NCBI RefSeq assembly: GCF_001439845.1
Contig: NZ_JYLO01000019.1
Location: forward strand, 59,115-123,114
DNA length: 64,000 nucleotides
DNA from: Pseudomonas lactis
Lineage (GTDB): Bacteria > Pseudomonadota > Gammaproteobacteria > Pseudomonadales > Pseudomonadaceae
Direction of reading: 5' to 3'
Positions 17,403 through 24,301 of the stretch are shown here, piece after piece. Positions within the stretch are counted from its first letter, which is position 1. Every line of letters starts with the position of its first letter. Under the pieces are notes generated by a model. That model had not been told where the DNA came from and ran no database searches. It saw nothing but the letters and a program-made list of their open reading frames with translations. The position numbers were made by a program, and so were the translations under genes.

Positions 17403-17418
17403 GATAATTATTCGCATC
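17403..17418. promoter_or_regulatory. Fur-box-like site upstream of the siderophore receptor
   Basis: GATAATTATTCGCATC lies 49 bases upstream of the receptor's start codon in an AT-rich patch. It matches the repeated GATAAT-type hexamers of the Fur consensus in its first half and partly in the second. Its position before an iron-receptor gene supports the call. Confidence 0.6.
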
Positions 17419-17457
17419 AGTTTGGCAGATTGAGTCTGTAGGTAAAAGCCCCAACGC

Positions 17458-17556
17458 TGTAGGAGCGAGCTCGCTCGCGAAAGACTCACAGGCGCCGCGT
17501 TTATTCAGGAAGCCCACGTATCGTTGAGGTTTTTCGCGAGCAAGCTCGCTCCTACA
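17458..17556. repeat. inverted REP pair (REPIN), TGTAGGAGCGAGC class
   Basis: The same arms as the element at 10268 enclose a spacer with CACAGGCGCCGCGTTT and GTATCGTTGAGG. It fills the space between the receptor promoter and the end of the first PIG-L gene. Confidence 0.9.
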
Positions 17557-17565
17557 GGGTTGCTT

Positions 17566-18327
17566 TCAGGTGAACAGGATTTCGTAGGGCTCGCGCATGC
17601 GTTCCAGCAATATTTGCGCGAGCATCGGTGGTAAGCCGATCTGCGGGTCGCCCACCAATTGGCTGGCGTAGGCATGGGCGGCGTGCAGTTTGCGCGCGAC
17701 GGTCCAGGTGTCCAGGCGGACCTTGCGCGCACGTTGCCAGGGCATTACCGCGCTTTCCCGTGCGGGCCAGTGCCAGGCCCAGACCGGCAGTTCATACAGT
17801 TGCGCACCCACCAAACTACATGCCTTGGCACTCGCGCGGCCGACGGCATCGTGGTCGTCATTGCCGTCGTTGCGCCAGGTGGTAAACACCACGTCGCCGG
17901 GTTGCAGGTAGCGCGCGATGAACTGGCTCATCGGCTGTTCACGGGCGGCCAGGGCGTCATCACAAAACCCGCCACGAATCCATTTCAGGCTGTGCAAGGG
18001 CATGCCCAATCGGCGCAGGGCTTCGGCGCTTTCCTGGGGGCGCACCACGCTCAAGCGGCTGGCCGGCCATACCTGAGAGCCGGGATGGCTGGCGCTGCCG
18101 TCGGTGATGGAGATCAGTTGCAGGGGATGCTCCTGGGTGCTGAGCAGTTGCAGCAAACCGCCGCACGCCAGCACTTCATCGCCCGGGTGCGGGGCGATCA
18201 CCACCACGCGAGCGCCGCGCGGTACCAGGGTGTTCAGGGAGATGATGGGGATTTGCGCCAACTGCGGCGCACTGTTCCAGATTTGCGCGGGGCCGCGGCG
18301 GCCTTCGCTTAAGGAGGCAGGCTTCAT
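17566..18327 (-). CDS. PIG-L/LmbE-family deacetylase paralogue with HPGDE in place of HPDDE
   Basis: The 253-residue protein is a close paralogue of the protein at 19973-20731. They share LQLISITDGSASHPGS-type segments, LSVVRPQESAEALRRLGMPL, SLKWIRGGF, the WHW segment and GDPQIGLPP. PIG-L enzymes remove acetyl groups from amino sugars using a zinc ion. The metal/catalytic motif here reads APHPGDEVLACGG: the first Asp of HPDDE, the general base in MshB-type enzymes, is Gly, while the next Asp and the distal DDHDAVG histidine remain. The DNA is unambiguous (GGC). Start 18327 is chosen by alignment with the paralogue (MKP...). It lies 393 bases downstream of the glycosyltransferase gene and may be a specialised or inactive copy. 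Confidence 0.85.
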   Translation of the reverse strand: MKPASLSEGRRGPAQIWNSAPQLAQIPIISLNTLVPRGARVVVIAPHPGDEVLACGGLLQLLSTQEHPLQLISITDGSASHPGSQVWPASRLSVVRPQESAEALRRLGMPLHSLKWIRGGFCDDALAAREQPMSQFIARYLQPGDVVFTTWRNDGNDDHDAVGRASAKACSLVGAQLYELPVWAWHWPARESAVMPWQRARKVRLDTWTVARKLHAAHAYASQLVGDPQIGLPPMLAQILLERMREPYEILFT

Positions 18328-18720
18328 GGGTGTCACATCCTTGTCGGTTGATACCGGGTCGTACCCCGTTGACGGGACGACGCTCTTGTCTTCACCCCAG
18401 GCTCCGCTGGGGTGAGTGCTGTGCGAGGCGTTAGGAGCATAGACAGGCATGGGTGTCCGCACAACTTTGGATGCGATGCCGCATAACCGTCGACGATTAG
18501 CCTGCCGCCCCACGATCCAACTATGGGAGCGGGCTTGCTCGCGAAAGCGGTCGGTCAGTCACCATCAATGTTGGCTGGGCCGACATCTTCGCAGGCAAGC
18601 CAGCTCCCACATAGGTCATGGGTTGCCCAAAAAATTAGCGCCTGGCACACAACCCTGTGGGAGCTGGCTTGCCTGCGATGACGGCGCCCCAGCCCCCTGC
18701 TGTTAAACGCTTTTTCGTTT
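18328..18720. other. 393-base gene-free interval with REP sequences
   Basis: The interval separates the first PIG-L gene from the glycosyltransferase gene. It holds an inverted REP pair at 18522-18611 and a single REP at about 18656-18686. The PIG-L frame stays open upstream to 18513, but no homology supports a longer protein. Confidence 0.75.
18522..18686. repeat. inverted REP pair plus a third REP copy
   Basis: ATGGGAGCGGGCTTGCTCGC at 18523 faces GCAAGCCAGCTCCCACA, ending near 18611. A third palindrome, TGTGGGAGCTGGCTTGCCTG, follows at 18656. The mix of GCGGGC and GCTGGC variants matches the elements at 1.7 and 11.3 kb. Confidence 0.8.
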
Positions 18721-19380
18721 TCACCCAGCCTGCATCAAGCTCTTCAAATAGTCCCCAAACCCACCCTCAGCCCGGCAATCCAGGCGCGCACTGGTCACCA
18801 CTTGCGGTGCATGGCTCCAGGCGATGGAGGCGCCGCAACGCTCCAGATCACGCACCAGCTGTACATCTTCGTGGCATTCCAGCGGTTCAAACCCTCCGGC
18901 CTCTACATAGGCGCGGGCACTCACGCCCAGGTTGGCACCGTGGATATGCCGATGCCCGTCGCGGGCCTGGTAGGCCTGGTGATAGCGGATCTGCGCAGCC
19001 GGGTCGAAGCCTTCGCTCCAGGCGTCTACGGTGACTGTGCCGCACACCGCGTCACAGTCTTGGGCCAGTTGGGCCACCAGCCAGTCAGGGGCGACGCGGC
19101 TGTCGGCGTCGGTACAGGAAATCCACCGCGCGCCTTGCTCCAGCAAGTACGTTGCACCCACGCCACGGGCATGCCCCACATTGCGGGCCTGCACGTGCAG
19201 GCAGTGCACTTGGTGGGCCTGAGCTATCGCCGCGCTGGCATCGCTGCAGCTGTCGAGCACCACCAGGATGTGTACCGCTTCACCCAGCAAGCCCGGGTGG
19301 TCGGCGGCGATCCGCGCAGCCCTCAGGCAATCATCCAACCAGGCTTCTTCGTTATGTGCCGGGATCAGAATACCGATCAT
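18721..19380 (-). CDS. family 2 glycosyltransferase
   Basis: The 219-residue protein begins MIGILIPAHNEEAWLDDCL, the GT2 nucleotide-binding start. It has the metal-binding DADSRVAPDW (DxD) near residue 95 and ends its core with GGFEPLECHEDVQLVRDL (the ED motif). There is no membrane segment, so it is probably a soluble or membrane-associated GT-A enzyme. Its ATG overlaps the stop of the methyltransferase gene (ATGA). It is the last gene of a coupled acyl-CoA dehydrogenase/PIG-L/methyltransferase/GT2 cassette, which suggests all four act on one product. Donor and acceptor are unknown. Confidence 0.88.
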   Translation of the reverse strand: MIGILIPAHNEEAWLDDCLRAARIAADHPGLLGEAVHILVVLDSCSDASAAIAQAHQVHCLHVQARNVGHARGVGATYLLEQGARWISCTDADSRVAPDWLVAQLAQDCDAVCGTVTVDAWSEGFDPAAQIRYHQAYQARDGHRHIHGANLGVSARAYVEAGGFEPLECHEDVQLVRDLERCGASIAWSHAPQVVTSARLDCRAEGGFGDYLKSLMQAG

Positions 19381-19976
19381 CGTAAGCCCTCGTGACGAGC
19401 GACTGAGGTGCCGTCGAGGCTCCACAGGTCGAGTAGGAAATCCGCGTCCTGATACTGCACCAACGGTGCTACACCCAGACGCTGTTGGAGCACGGCGTGC
19501 GCCTGTTCGGCGGTTTGCGGGCAACCGTCAATGGGTGGTCGCCAATGGCAGGCCAGCAGTTGACCGTCAGCGGTCAAGGCGGCGAGGGCGCAATCGATCA
19601 GACGTTTCAAATCATCTGCATCCAGGTAGTAACAAAGCTCACTCAATACGATCAGTTCGAACTGCCCGCTGGGCCATTGCTCCGGCAGGCGGCGCTGCTC
19701 CACGCGGGCATGAGCAAAACGCTCCAGCCGCGCCTGTGCCAGTCGCACCGCAGCGCTGGCGGTGTCGCAGCACAGCAGGCGGTCGCAACGTGGCGCCAGC
19801 TCGGCACTCAGTTCGCCATTGGCACAGCCCGGCTCGAATATCGACGCATAGCGCGGCCGCGTCAGCATGGCCAAGGTCAGGGCGCGCTTGCGTTGTTCAT
19901 ACCAGCGCTGGCGAAAAGCCCAAGGGTCGTCATTGCCGGCAAACAATTGGTCGAAGTAGGGGGTTGCCACACTCAT
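19377..19976 (-). CDS. class I SAM-dependent methyltransferase, NodS-like
   Basis: The 199-residue protein has the NodS-type layout. It begins with YFDQLFAGNDDPWAFRQRWYEQRKR, which in NodS-like enzymes precedes the SAM site. SAM motif I is SIFEPGCANGELSAEL near residue 50, and FELIVLSELCYYLDADDL matches motif IV. NodS N-methylates deacetylated chitooligosaccharides in rhizobia. The upstream gene here is a PIG-L deacetylase, so deacetylation followed by N-methylation of an amino sugar is a reasonable inference. Both ends overlap the neighbouring genes by ATGA. Confidence 0.85.
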   Translation of the reverse strand: MSVATPYFDQLFAGNDDPWAFRQRWYEQRKRALTLAMLTRPRYASIFEPGCANGELSAELAPRCDRLLCCDTASAAVRLAQARLERFAHARVEQRRLPEQWPSGQFELIVLSELCYYLDADDLKRLIDCALAALTADGQLLACHWRPPIDGCPQTAEQAHAVLQQRLGVAPLVQYQDADFLLDLWSLDGTSVARHEGLR

Positions 19977-20731
19977 ACGAATACCATTTCAAAAGGTTGC
20001 AGCAAGCGTTCCACCACATAGGGCGCCAGCACCGGAGGCAGGCCGATTTGCGGGTCGCCCTCCAACTGGCTGGCAAAGGCATGGATCGCATGGCGTTTGC
20101 GTGCCACTTGCTCGGCGGTCAGCGGGATCTTGCGCGCCCGATGCCAGGGCACCTTGTGGTCTTCGGCAGTGGCCCAGTGCCAGGTCCATACCGGCAGTTC
20201 ACACAACGCTGCGCCGACGGCCTTGGCTGCGTTGGCGCTGGCGCGGCCCACGGCTTCATGGTCGCAATGCCCATCCTCGCACCACGTGGCAAACACCACG
20301 TCGTTGGGCTTGAGGTGGCGCTGGATAAACTCGCACAGCTGGGTTTCGCGCTCGGCCACATGGCTGTCGGCGAACCCGCCGCGCAGCCATTTCAAACTGT
20401 GCAGCGGCAAGCCAAGGCGGTGCAGGGCCTGGGCTGATTCCTGCGGGCGCACCACGCTCAGGCGCTCCACCGGCCAGCGCCTGGAGCCAGGGTGGCTGGC
20501 GCTGCCATCGGTGACGGAGATCAACTGGATGGGGCGATCCAGCGCCGCCAACCCTTGCAGCAAGCCGCCGCTGCCCAGCACTTCATCATCCGGGTGCGGG
20601 GCGACGATTACCGCTCGATGCCCTGGCGGCACCAACTGCGCCACGCTGATGTGTGGCAACTCGGCCAGCCGTTCAGAGTTTTGCCAGTGGCTCAACGGCG
20701 TGCCCTGGCCAACAATCGGGTTGGGCTTCAT
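19973..20731 (-). CDS. PIG-L/LmbE-family deacetylase (intact HPDDE)
   Basis: The 252-residue protein carries the intact zinc/catalytic motif APHPDDEVLGSGG near residue 50 and the distal CDHEAVGRAS near 145. This fits a zinc-dependent N-deacetylase acting on an amino sugar or glycolipid. Its start at 20731 overlaps the acyl-CoA dehydrogenase stop (ATGA) with GGGAG 11 bases before it. An ATG three codons earlier (20740) lies too close to that ribosome site. The stop overlaps the methyltransferase start by 4 bases. The copy at 17566 is a close paralogue with the catalytic Asp changed. Confidence 0.88.
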   Translation of the reverse strand: MKPNPIVGQGTPLSHWQNSERLAELPHISVAQLVPPGHRAVIVAPHPDDEVLGSGGLLQGLAALDRPIQLISVTDGSASHPGSRRWPVERLSVVRPQESAQALHRLGLPLHSLKWLRGGFADSHVAERETQLCEFIQRHLKPNDVVFATWCEDGHCDHEAVGRASANAAKAVGAALCELPVWTWHWATAEDHKVPWHRARKIPLTAEQVARKRHAIHAFASQLEGDPQIGLPPVLAPYVVERLLQPFEMVFV

Positions 20732-21726
20732 AGCACCCATCTCCCTGAGGGCTCACCAGCGACGTGTTCGCCCAAAGCGGCCAAGTCGCGTTCGGCATGG
20801 CTTTGCCGCACATACACCGGCAAATCCGCCATCAACTGGGCAAAGTGCGGGTCCTTGCAATACGGCCCGGCGCCGACCCCACGGCCCACATGCTGGATCA
20901 CTTGCTCGACGGTGTCCTCGATACACGCACGCGTCTGTTGCGCCAGTTGCCGCGCATCGGCGCGTGGCTCGCGGTCGATCTGCGCGGCGCTGGCGCGCAA
21001 CACGCAGGCGGCGCTGTTCAGGGCGCTGTCGACCGCGCCGAGGTGGGCCAGTGCATGGGGCTCCGCACGCGTGGCACATTGGGCGCGCAGCACTTCACCC
21101 AGGCGTTGCGCCGCGCCGTACCAGCACGCGGCGATGCCGATGCCGCCGTGCCAGAAGCCCGGGCGGGACAGATAGTCGCCCGGGCCACCCACGGCAATCC
21201 CCCTGGCGGCACTGAACAGGATGTCGACACTACCGGTCGCCGCCATGCCCACTGCCTTCCAGCCCTCATCCGTCACCGTGATGCCCGGTTGATCCATCGC
21301 CACGGCCACCAGTTGCTGGCGGTCCTCTTCGTCCCAGGCCGTCAGCAAGCCATGGCTGACCACCGCCGCACCGGAACACCAGGCTTTGCGCCCCTCGACC
21401 AGCAATCGCTGGCCGTCGTGGCGCACGCGCACCTTGGCGGCCGGCGGCTCGGCCGCCCACATGCCCCAGGTGCTGCCCAGCGGCGGCAAGGGGCTGTCGA
21501 GTTCGGCAATGATCGCCAGCGCATCGGTATGGCCTTCGAACAACTTGCACAGGCGCAGGTCATGCCCGGCCACCTGAGCCAATTGGCTCAAGCGGGCCAG
21601 GGTATTTCCGCTGCCCGGCAACGGCAGTTGGTCAAGGCCTTCCTCTTGAAGGGCCCTCAGCGCATTACCCAGGGCTTGCGTGTCGGCATAGCCCCGGTAG
21701 CCCTGAAGGAAACCGTGCAACGCCAT
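20728..21726 (-). CDS. acyl-CoA dehydrogenase-like flavoprotein
   Basis: The 332-residue protein is shorter than typical acyl-CoA dehydrogenases (about 380). Family features are LPPLGSTWGMWAAEPP followed by LLVEGRKAWCSGAAVVSHGLL in the middle beta-domain, and a helical C-terminal half ending LPVYVRQSHAERDLAALG. The usual catalytic Glu position is not evident. The start at 21726 is one base past the glgX stop with GGCGAGG before it, so translation is probably coupled to glgX. In this setting it could oxidise an acyl chain or be a redox accessory for the deacetylase/methyltransferase/glycosyltransferase cassette. The real substrate is unknown. Confidence 0.85.
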   Translation of the reverse strand: MALHGFLQGYRGYADTQALGNALRALQEEGLDQLPLPGSGNTLARLSQLAQVAGHDLRLCKLFEGHTDALAIIAELDSPLPPLGSTWGMWAAEPPAAKVRVRHDGQRLLVEGRKAWCSGAAVVSHGLLTAWDEEDRQQLVAVAMDQPGITVTDEGWKAVGMAATGSVDILFSAARGIAVGGPGDYLSRPGFWHGGIGIAACWYGAAQRLGEVLRAQCATRAEPHALAHLGAVDSALNSAACVLRASAAQIDREPRADARQLAQQTRACIEDTVEQVIQHVGRGVGAGPYCKDPHFAQLMADLPVYVRQSHAERDLAALGEHVAGEPSGRWVL

Positions 21727-21727
21727 T

Positions 21728-23887
21728 TCACACCTCGCCTTCGTGCTGCAGTTCAAACAGCAGCAGCGAGCGGCCGGTGACCGCGTACTCATGCTCGAAA
21801 TCAAAGCGTTCCTGGCCACGCACAGCCGGGTCGTTGGTGTCGAGCAGGCAGGTCCAGAACTCACCCTCCGGCACCGGCGGCAGGCGGAAATTGACCATGT
21901 CGTGATGGGCGTTGACCACCAGCAGCAGCGTGGCATCGGCCCCGGCGCGGCGAATCCCGGTTTCCTGGGCGCGGCCATCCATCAGCATGCCCAGGCAACG
22001 GCCCTGGCTGTCTTCCCATTGCTCGGTGGTCATCTCGTTGCCATCCGGCGCCAGCCAAGTGACGTCCTTCACGCCGATGTCTTCGTTGTAGTCGCCCACC
22101 AGGAAACGCCCGCGCCGCAGGATCGGGTACGCCAGGCGCAGCTTGATCAGGCGCTTGACGAACTTGAGCAGGGCCTTGCCGTCATCGTCCAGGTCCCAGT
22201 TGACCCAGCCGATCTCGCTGTCCTGGCAATAGGCGTTGTTGTTGCCGTGCTGAGTGCGAGCGAACTCGTCCCCGGCGACGATCATTGGCGTGCCCTGGGC
22301 CAGCAGCAAAGTGGCGAAGAAGTTGCGCATCTGGCGCAGGCGCAGCGCGTTGATCTCCGGGTCGTCGGTAGGGCCTTCGACACCGTGGTTCCAGGACAGA
22401 TTGTTATTGCTGCCGTCCTGGTTGTTCTCGTCGTTGGCCTCGTTGTGTTTGTCGTTGTACGACACCAGGTCGTGCAAGGTGAAACCGTCGTGGGCGGTGA
22501 TGAAGTTCACCGAGCTGTACGGCCTGCGCCCACGGTGGTTGAACATCTCGCCCGAGGCGGTCATGCGCCCGGCGAAGTCTGCGAGTTGGCCGTCGTCGCC
22601 TTTCCAGAACGCACGCACGGTGTCGCGGAAGCGGTCGTTCCATTCCACCCAGCCCGGCGGGAAGTTGCCCACCTGGTAGCCACCGGGGCCGCAGTCCCAG
22701 GGTTCGGCGATGAGTTTCAACTGGCGCAGGATCGGGTCCTGGCGGCACGCCACGAGGAAACTGTGGCGCTCATCGAAGCCGTCGCGGTAGCGCCCGAGGA
22801 TGGTCGCCAGGTCGAAGCGGAAGCCGTCCACATGCATCTCGGTGGCCCAGTAACGCAGGGAGTCGGTGACCATCTGCAGCACGCACGGGTGGCTCAAATC
22901 CAGGGTGTTGCCGGTGCCGGAATCGTTGATGTAGAAACGTTTGTCGTCGGGCATCAGCCGGTAGTAAGAGGCATTGTCGATGCCACGCATGGACAGGGTC
23001 GGGCCGCGCTCGTTGCCTTCGGCGGTGTGGTTGTAGACCACGTCCAGAATCACTTCCAGCTTTTGCTCATGCAGGTGCGCGACCATCTCCTTGAACTCGG
23101 CGATCTTGCCGCTGGCCAGGTAGCGCGGGTCGGGGGCGAAGAACGCGATGCTGTTATAGCCCCAGTAGTTGGTCATGCCTTTTTCCAGCAGATGCTGGTC
23201 GTTGACGAAGGCGTGCACCGGTAGCAACTCGACCGAGGAGATACCCAACTGACGGATATGCTTGAGCACGTCATCTTCCATCAAGCCGGCGCAGGTGCCC
23301 CGCACCGACTCGCCCACCGAAGGGTGACGCATGCTGATGCCACGCAGGTGGGTTTCATAGATGATCGTGCGGTCCCATGGCACCCGTACCGGTTGGTCGT
23401 TGCCCCAGGTGTGCGCCGGGTCGATGACCTTGCACTTGGGCACGAAGGGCGCACTGTCGCGTTCATCGAAACTGAGGTCGTCGTCCGGGTGGCCGATGGT
23501 GTAGCCAAACAGCGCTTCGGACCATTTGAGTTCGCCCACCAGTTGCTTGGCGTAGGGGTCGATCAGCAGCTTGTTGTGGTTGAAACGGTGACCATTGGCC
23601 GGGTCATAGGCACCGTATACGCGGTAGCCGTAAATCAGCCCGGGGTGTGCGTCGGGCAGGTAGCCGTGGAAGATCTCGTCGGTGTATTCGGGCAGTTCGA
23701 TACGCTCCAGCTCAACCTCGCCGGTATCGTCGAACAGGCACAGCTCTACTTTGGTGGCGTTGGCGGAAAACAGCGCAAAGTTCACACCCAGGCCATCCCA
23801 GGTGGCGCCAAGGGGGAAGGGCAAACCTTCACGGATCCGCGACGGCTCATGAACCGGCGTCGCTGTGGTGTTGTCGGGTTTGCTCAT
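21728..23887 (-). CDS. glgX: glycogen debranching enzyme GlgX
   Basis: The 719-residue GH13 enzyme hydrolyses alpha-1,6 branches of glycogen limit dextrins in the cytoplasm. An N-terminal CBM48-like domain (LPFPLGATWDGLGVNFALFSANA) precedes the barrel. The four GH13 regions are visible: VILDVVYNHTAEG, GFRFDLATILG with the nucleophile Asp, LKLIAEPWDCG with the acid Glu, and NFITAHDGFTLHD. The length fits GlgX/TreX. Start 23887 has AGGAGC 8 bases upstream. It follows the DUF2934 gene after a hairpin, and the acyl-CoA dehydrogenase gene begins one base after its stop. Confidence 0.95.
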   Translation of the reverse strand: MSKPDNTTATPVHEPSRIREGLPFPLGATWDGLGVNFALFSANATKVELCLFDDTGEVELERIELPEYTDEIFHGYLPDAHPGLIYGYRVYGAYDPANGHRFNHNKLLIDPYAKQLVGELKWSEALFGYTIGHPDDDLSFDERDSAPFVPKCKVIDPAHTWGNDQPVRVPWDRTIIYETHLRGISMRHPSVGESVRGTCAGLMEDDVLKHIRQLGISSVELLPVHAFVNDQHLLEKGMTNYWGYNSIAFFAPDPRYLASGKIAEFKEMVAHLHEQKLEVILDVVYNHTAEGNERGPTLSMRGIDNASYYRLMPDDKRFYINDSGTGNTLDLSHPCVLQMVTDSLRYWATEMHVDGFRFDLATILGRYRDGFDERHSFLVACRQDPILRQLKLIAEPWDCGPGGYQVGNFPPGWVEWNDRFRDTVRAFWKGDDGQLADFAGRMTASGEMFNHRGRRPYSSVNFITAHDGFTLHDLVSYNDKHNEANDENNQDGSNNNLSWNHGVEGPTDDPEINALRLRQMRNFFATLLLAQGTPMIVAGDEFARTQHGNNNAYCQDSEIGWVNWDLDDDGKALLKFVKRLIKLRLAYPILRRGRFLVGDYNEDIGVKDVTWLAPDGNEMTTEQWEDSQGRCLGMLMDGRAQETGIRRAGADATLLLVVNAHHDMVNFRLPPVPEGEFWTCLLDTNDPAVRGQERFDFEHEYAVTGRSLLLFELQHEGEV

Positions 23888-23964
23888 CGAGTTGCTCCTG
23901 CAAAGGGTCTTTTTTCGGGCCGAACGCCGCCGTACTGACGGTGCTTCAGCGCATGGCATGGACG

Positions 23965-24000
23965 GAAAAGAGCCTGCAGCGCGCATTGCGTGCTGCAGGC
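23965..24000 (-). terminator. hairpin with T-rich tail between the DUF2934 gene and glgX
   Basis: GCCTGCAGCGCGC and GCGTGCTGCAGGC (23972-24000) form a 13-base-pair stem with one wobble pair and a 3-base loop. On the minus strand it is followed by TCTTTTCC. It lies 8 bases past the DUF2934 stop and should end or attenuate transcription before glgX. Confidence 0.7.
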
Positions 24001-24008
24001 CCGAGAAA

Positions 24009-24278
24009 TCATGGGGCGGGCGGTTTGGGCTTCTTCGGCGCGGCGGGTTTCTTTGCCGCAGGCTTGGCGGCGGCAGGCGCAGCCGGCTTGGGCTTGGCCG
24101 CAGCCTTGGGCGCGGTTTTTGGCTTGGCGGCCGGTTTAGGCTTGCTCGGCGTCAGCGCCTCGGCTTCGGCCAGCTTGCGCGCCATCTCCCAGTGGCGATC
24201 ATGGGCGCCATCGGGCTTGCCTTCAGACTCCCAGATCTGATGCGCCAGTTCGCGAATGCGTTTGTCTTCTTTACTCAT
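24009..24278 (-). CDS. small DUF2934 protein with Lys/Ala/Pro-rich tail
   Basis: The 89-residue protein has a short DUF2934 domain (residues 1-35: RIRELAHQIWESEGKPDGAHD, then WEMARKLAEAEAL). The remainder is a low-complexity tail of Lys, Ala and Pro with repeated KPAA/PKPAA units, resembling histone-H1-like or AlgP-type tails. The start is ATG at 24278; a GTG one codon earlier is possible, and GAGGAG lies 6 bases before that. It sits between treY and glgX, where P. aeruginosa also has a small gene (PA2161 as I recall). The function is unknown; the basic tail suggests binding to nucleic acid or an acidic polymer. Confidence 0.82.
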   Translation of the reverse strand: MSKEDKRIRELAHQIWESEGKPDGAHDRHWEMARKLAEAEALTPSKPKPAAKPKTAPKAAAKPKPAAPAAAKPAAKKPAAPKKPKPPAP

Positions 24279-24301
24279 CACAAACTCCTCACAGAAAATT
24301 T

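Noticed and set aside
21743..23224. Long plus-strand frame (493 codons) opposite glgX
   Set aside because: It is an antisense shadow of glgX caused by codon bias, with His/Val-rich composition typical of such frames.
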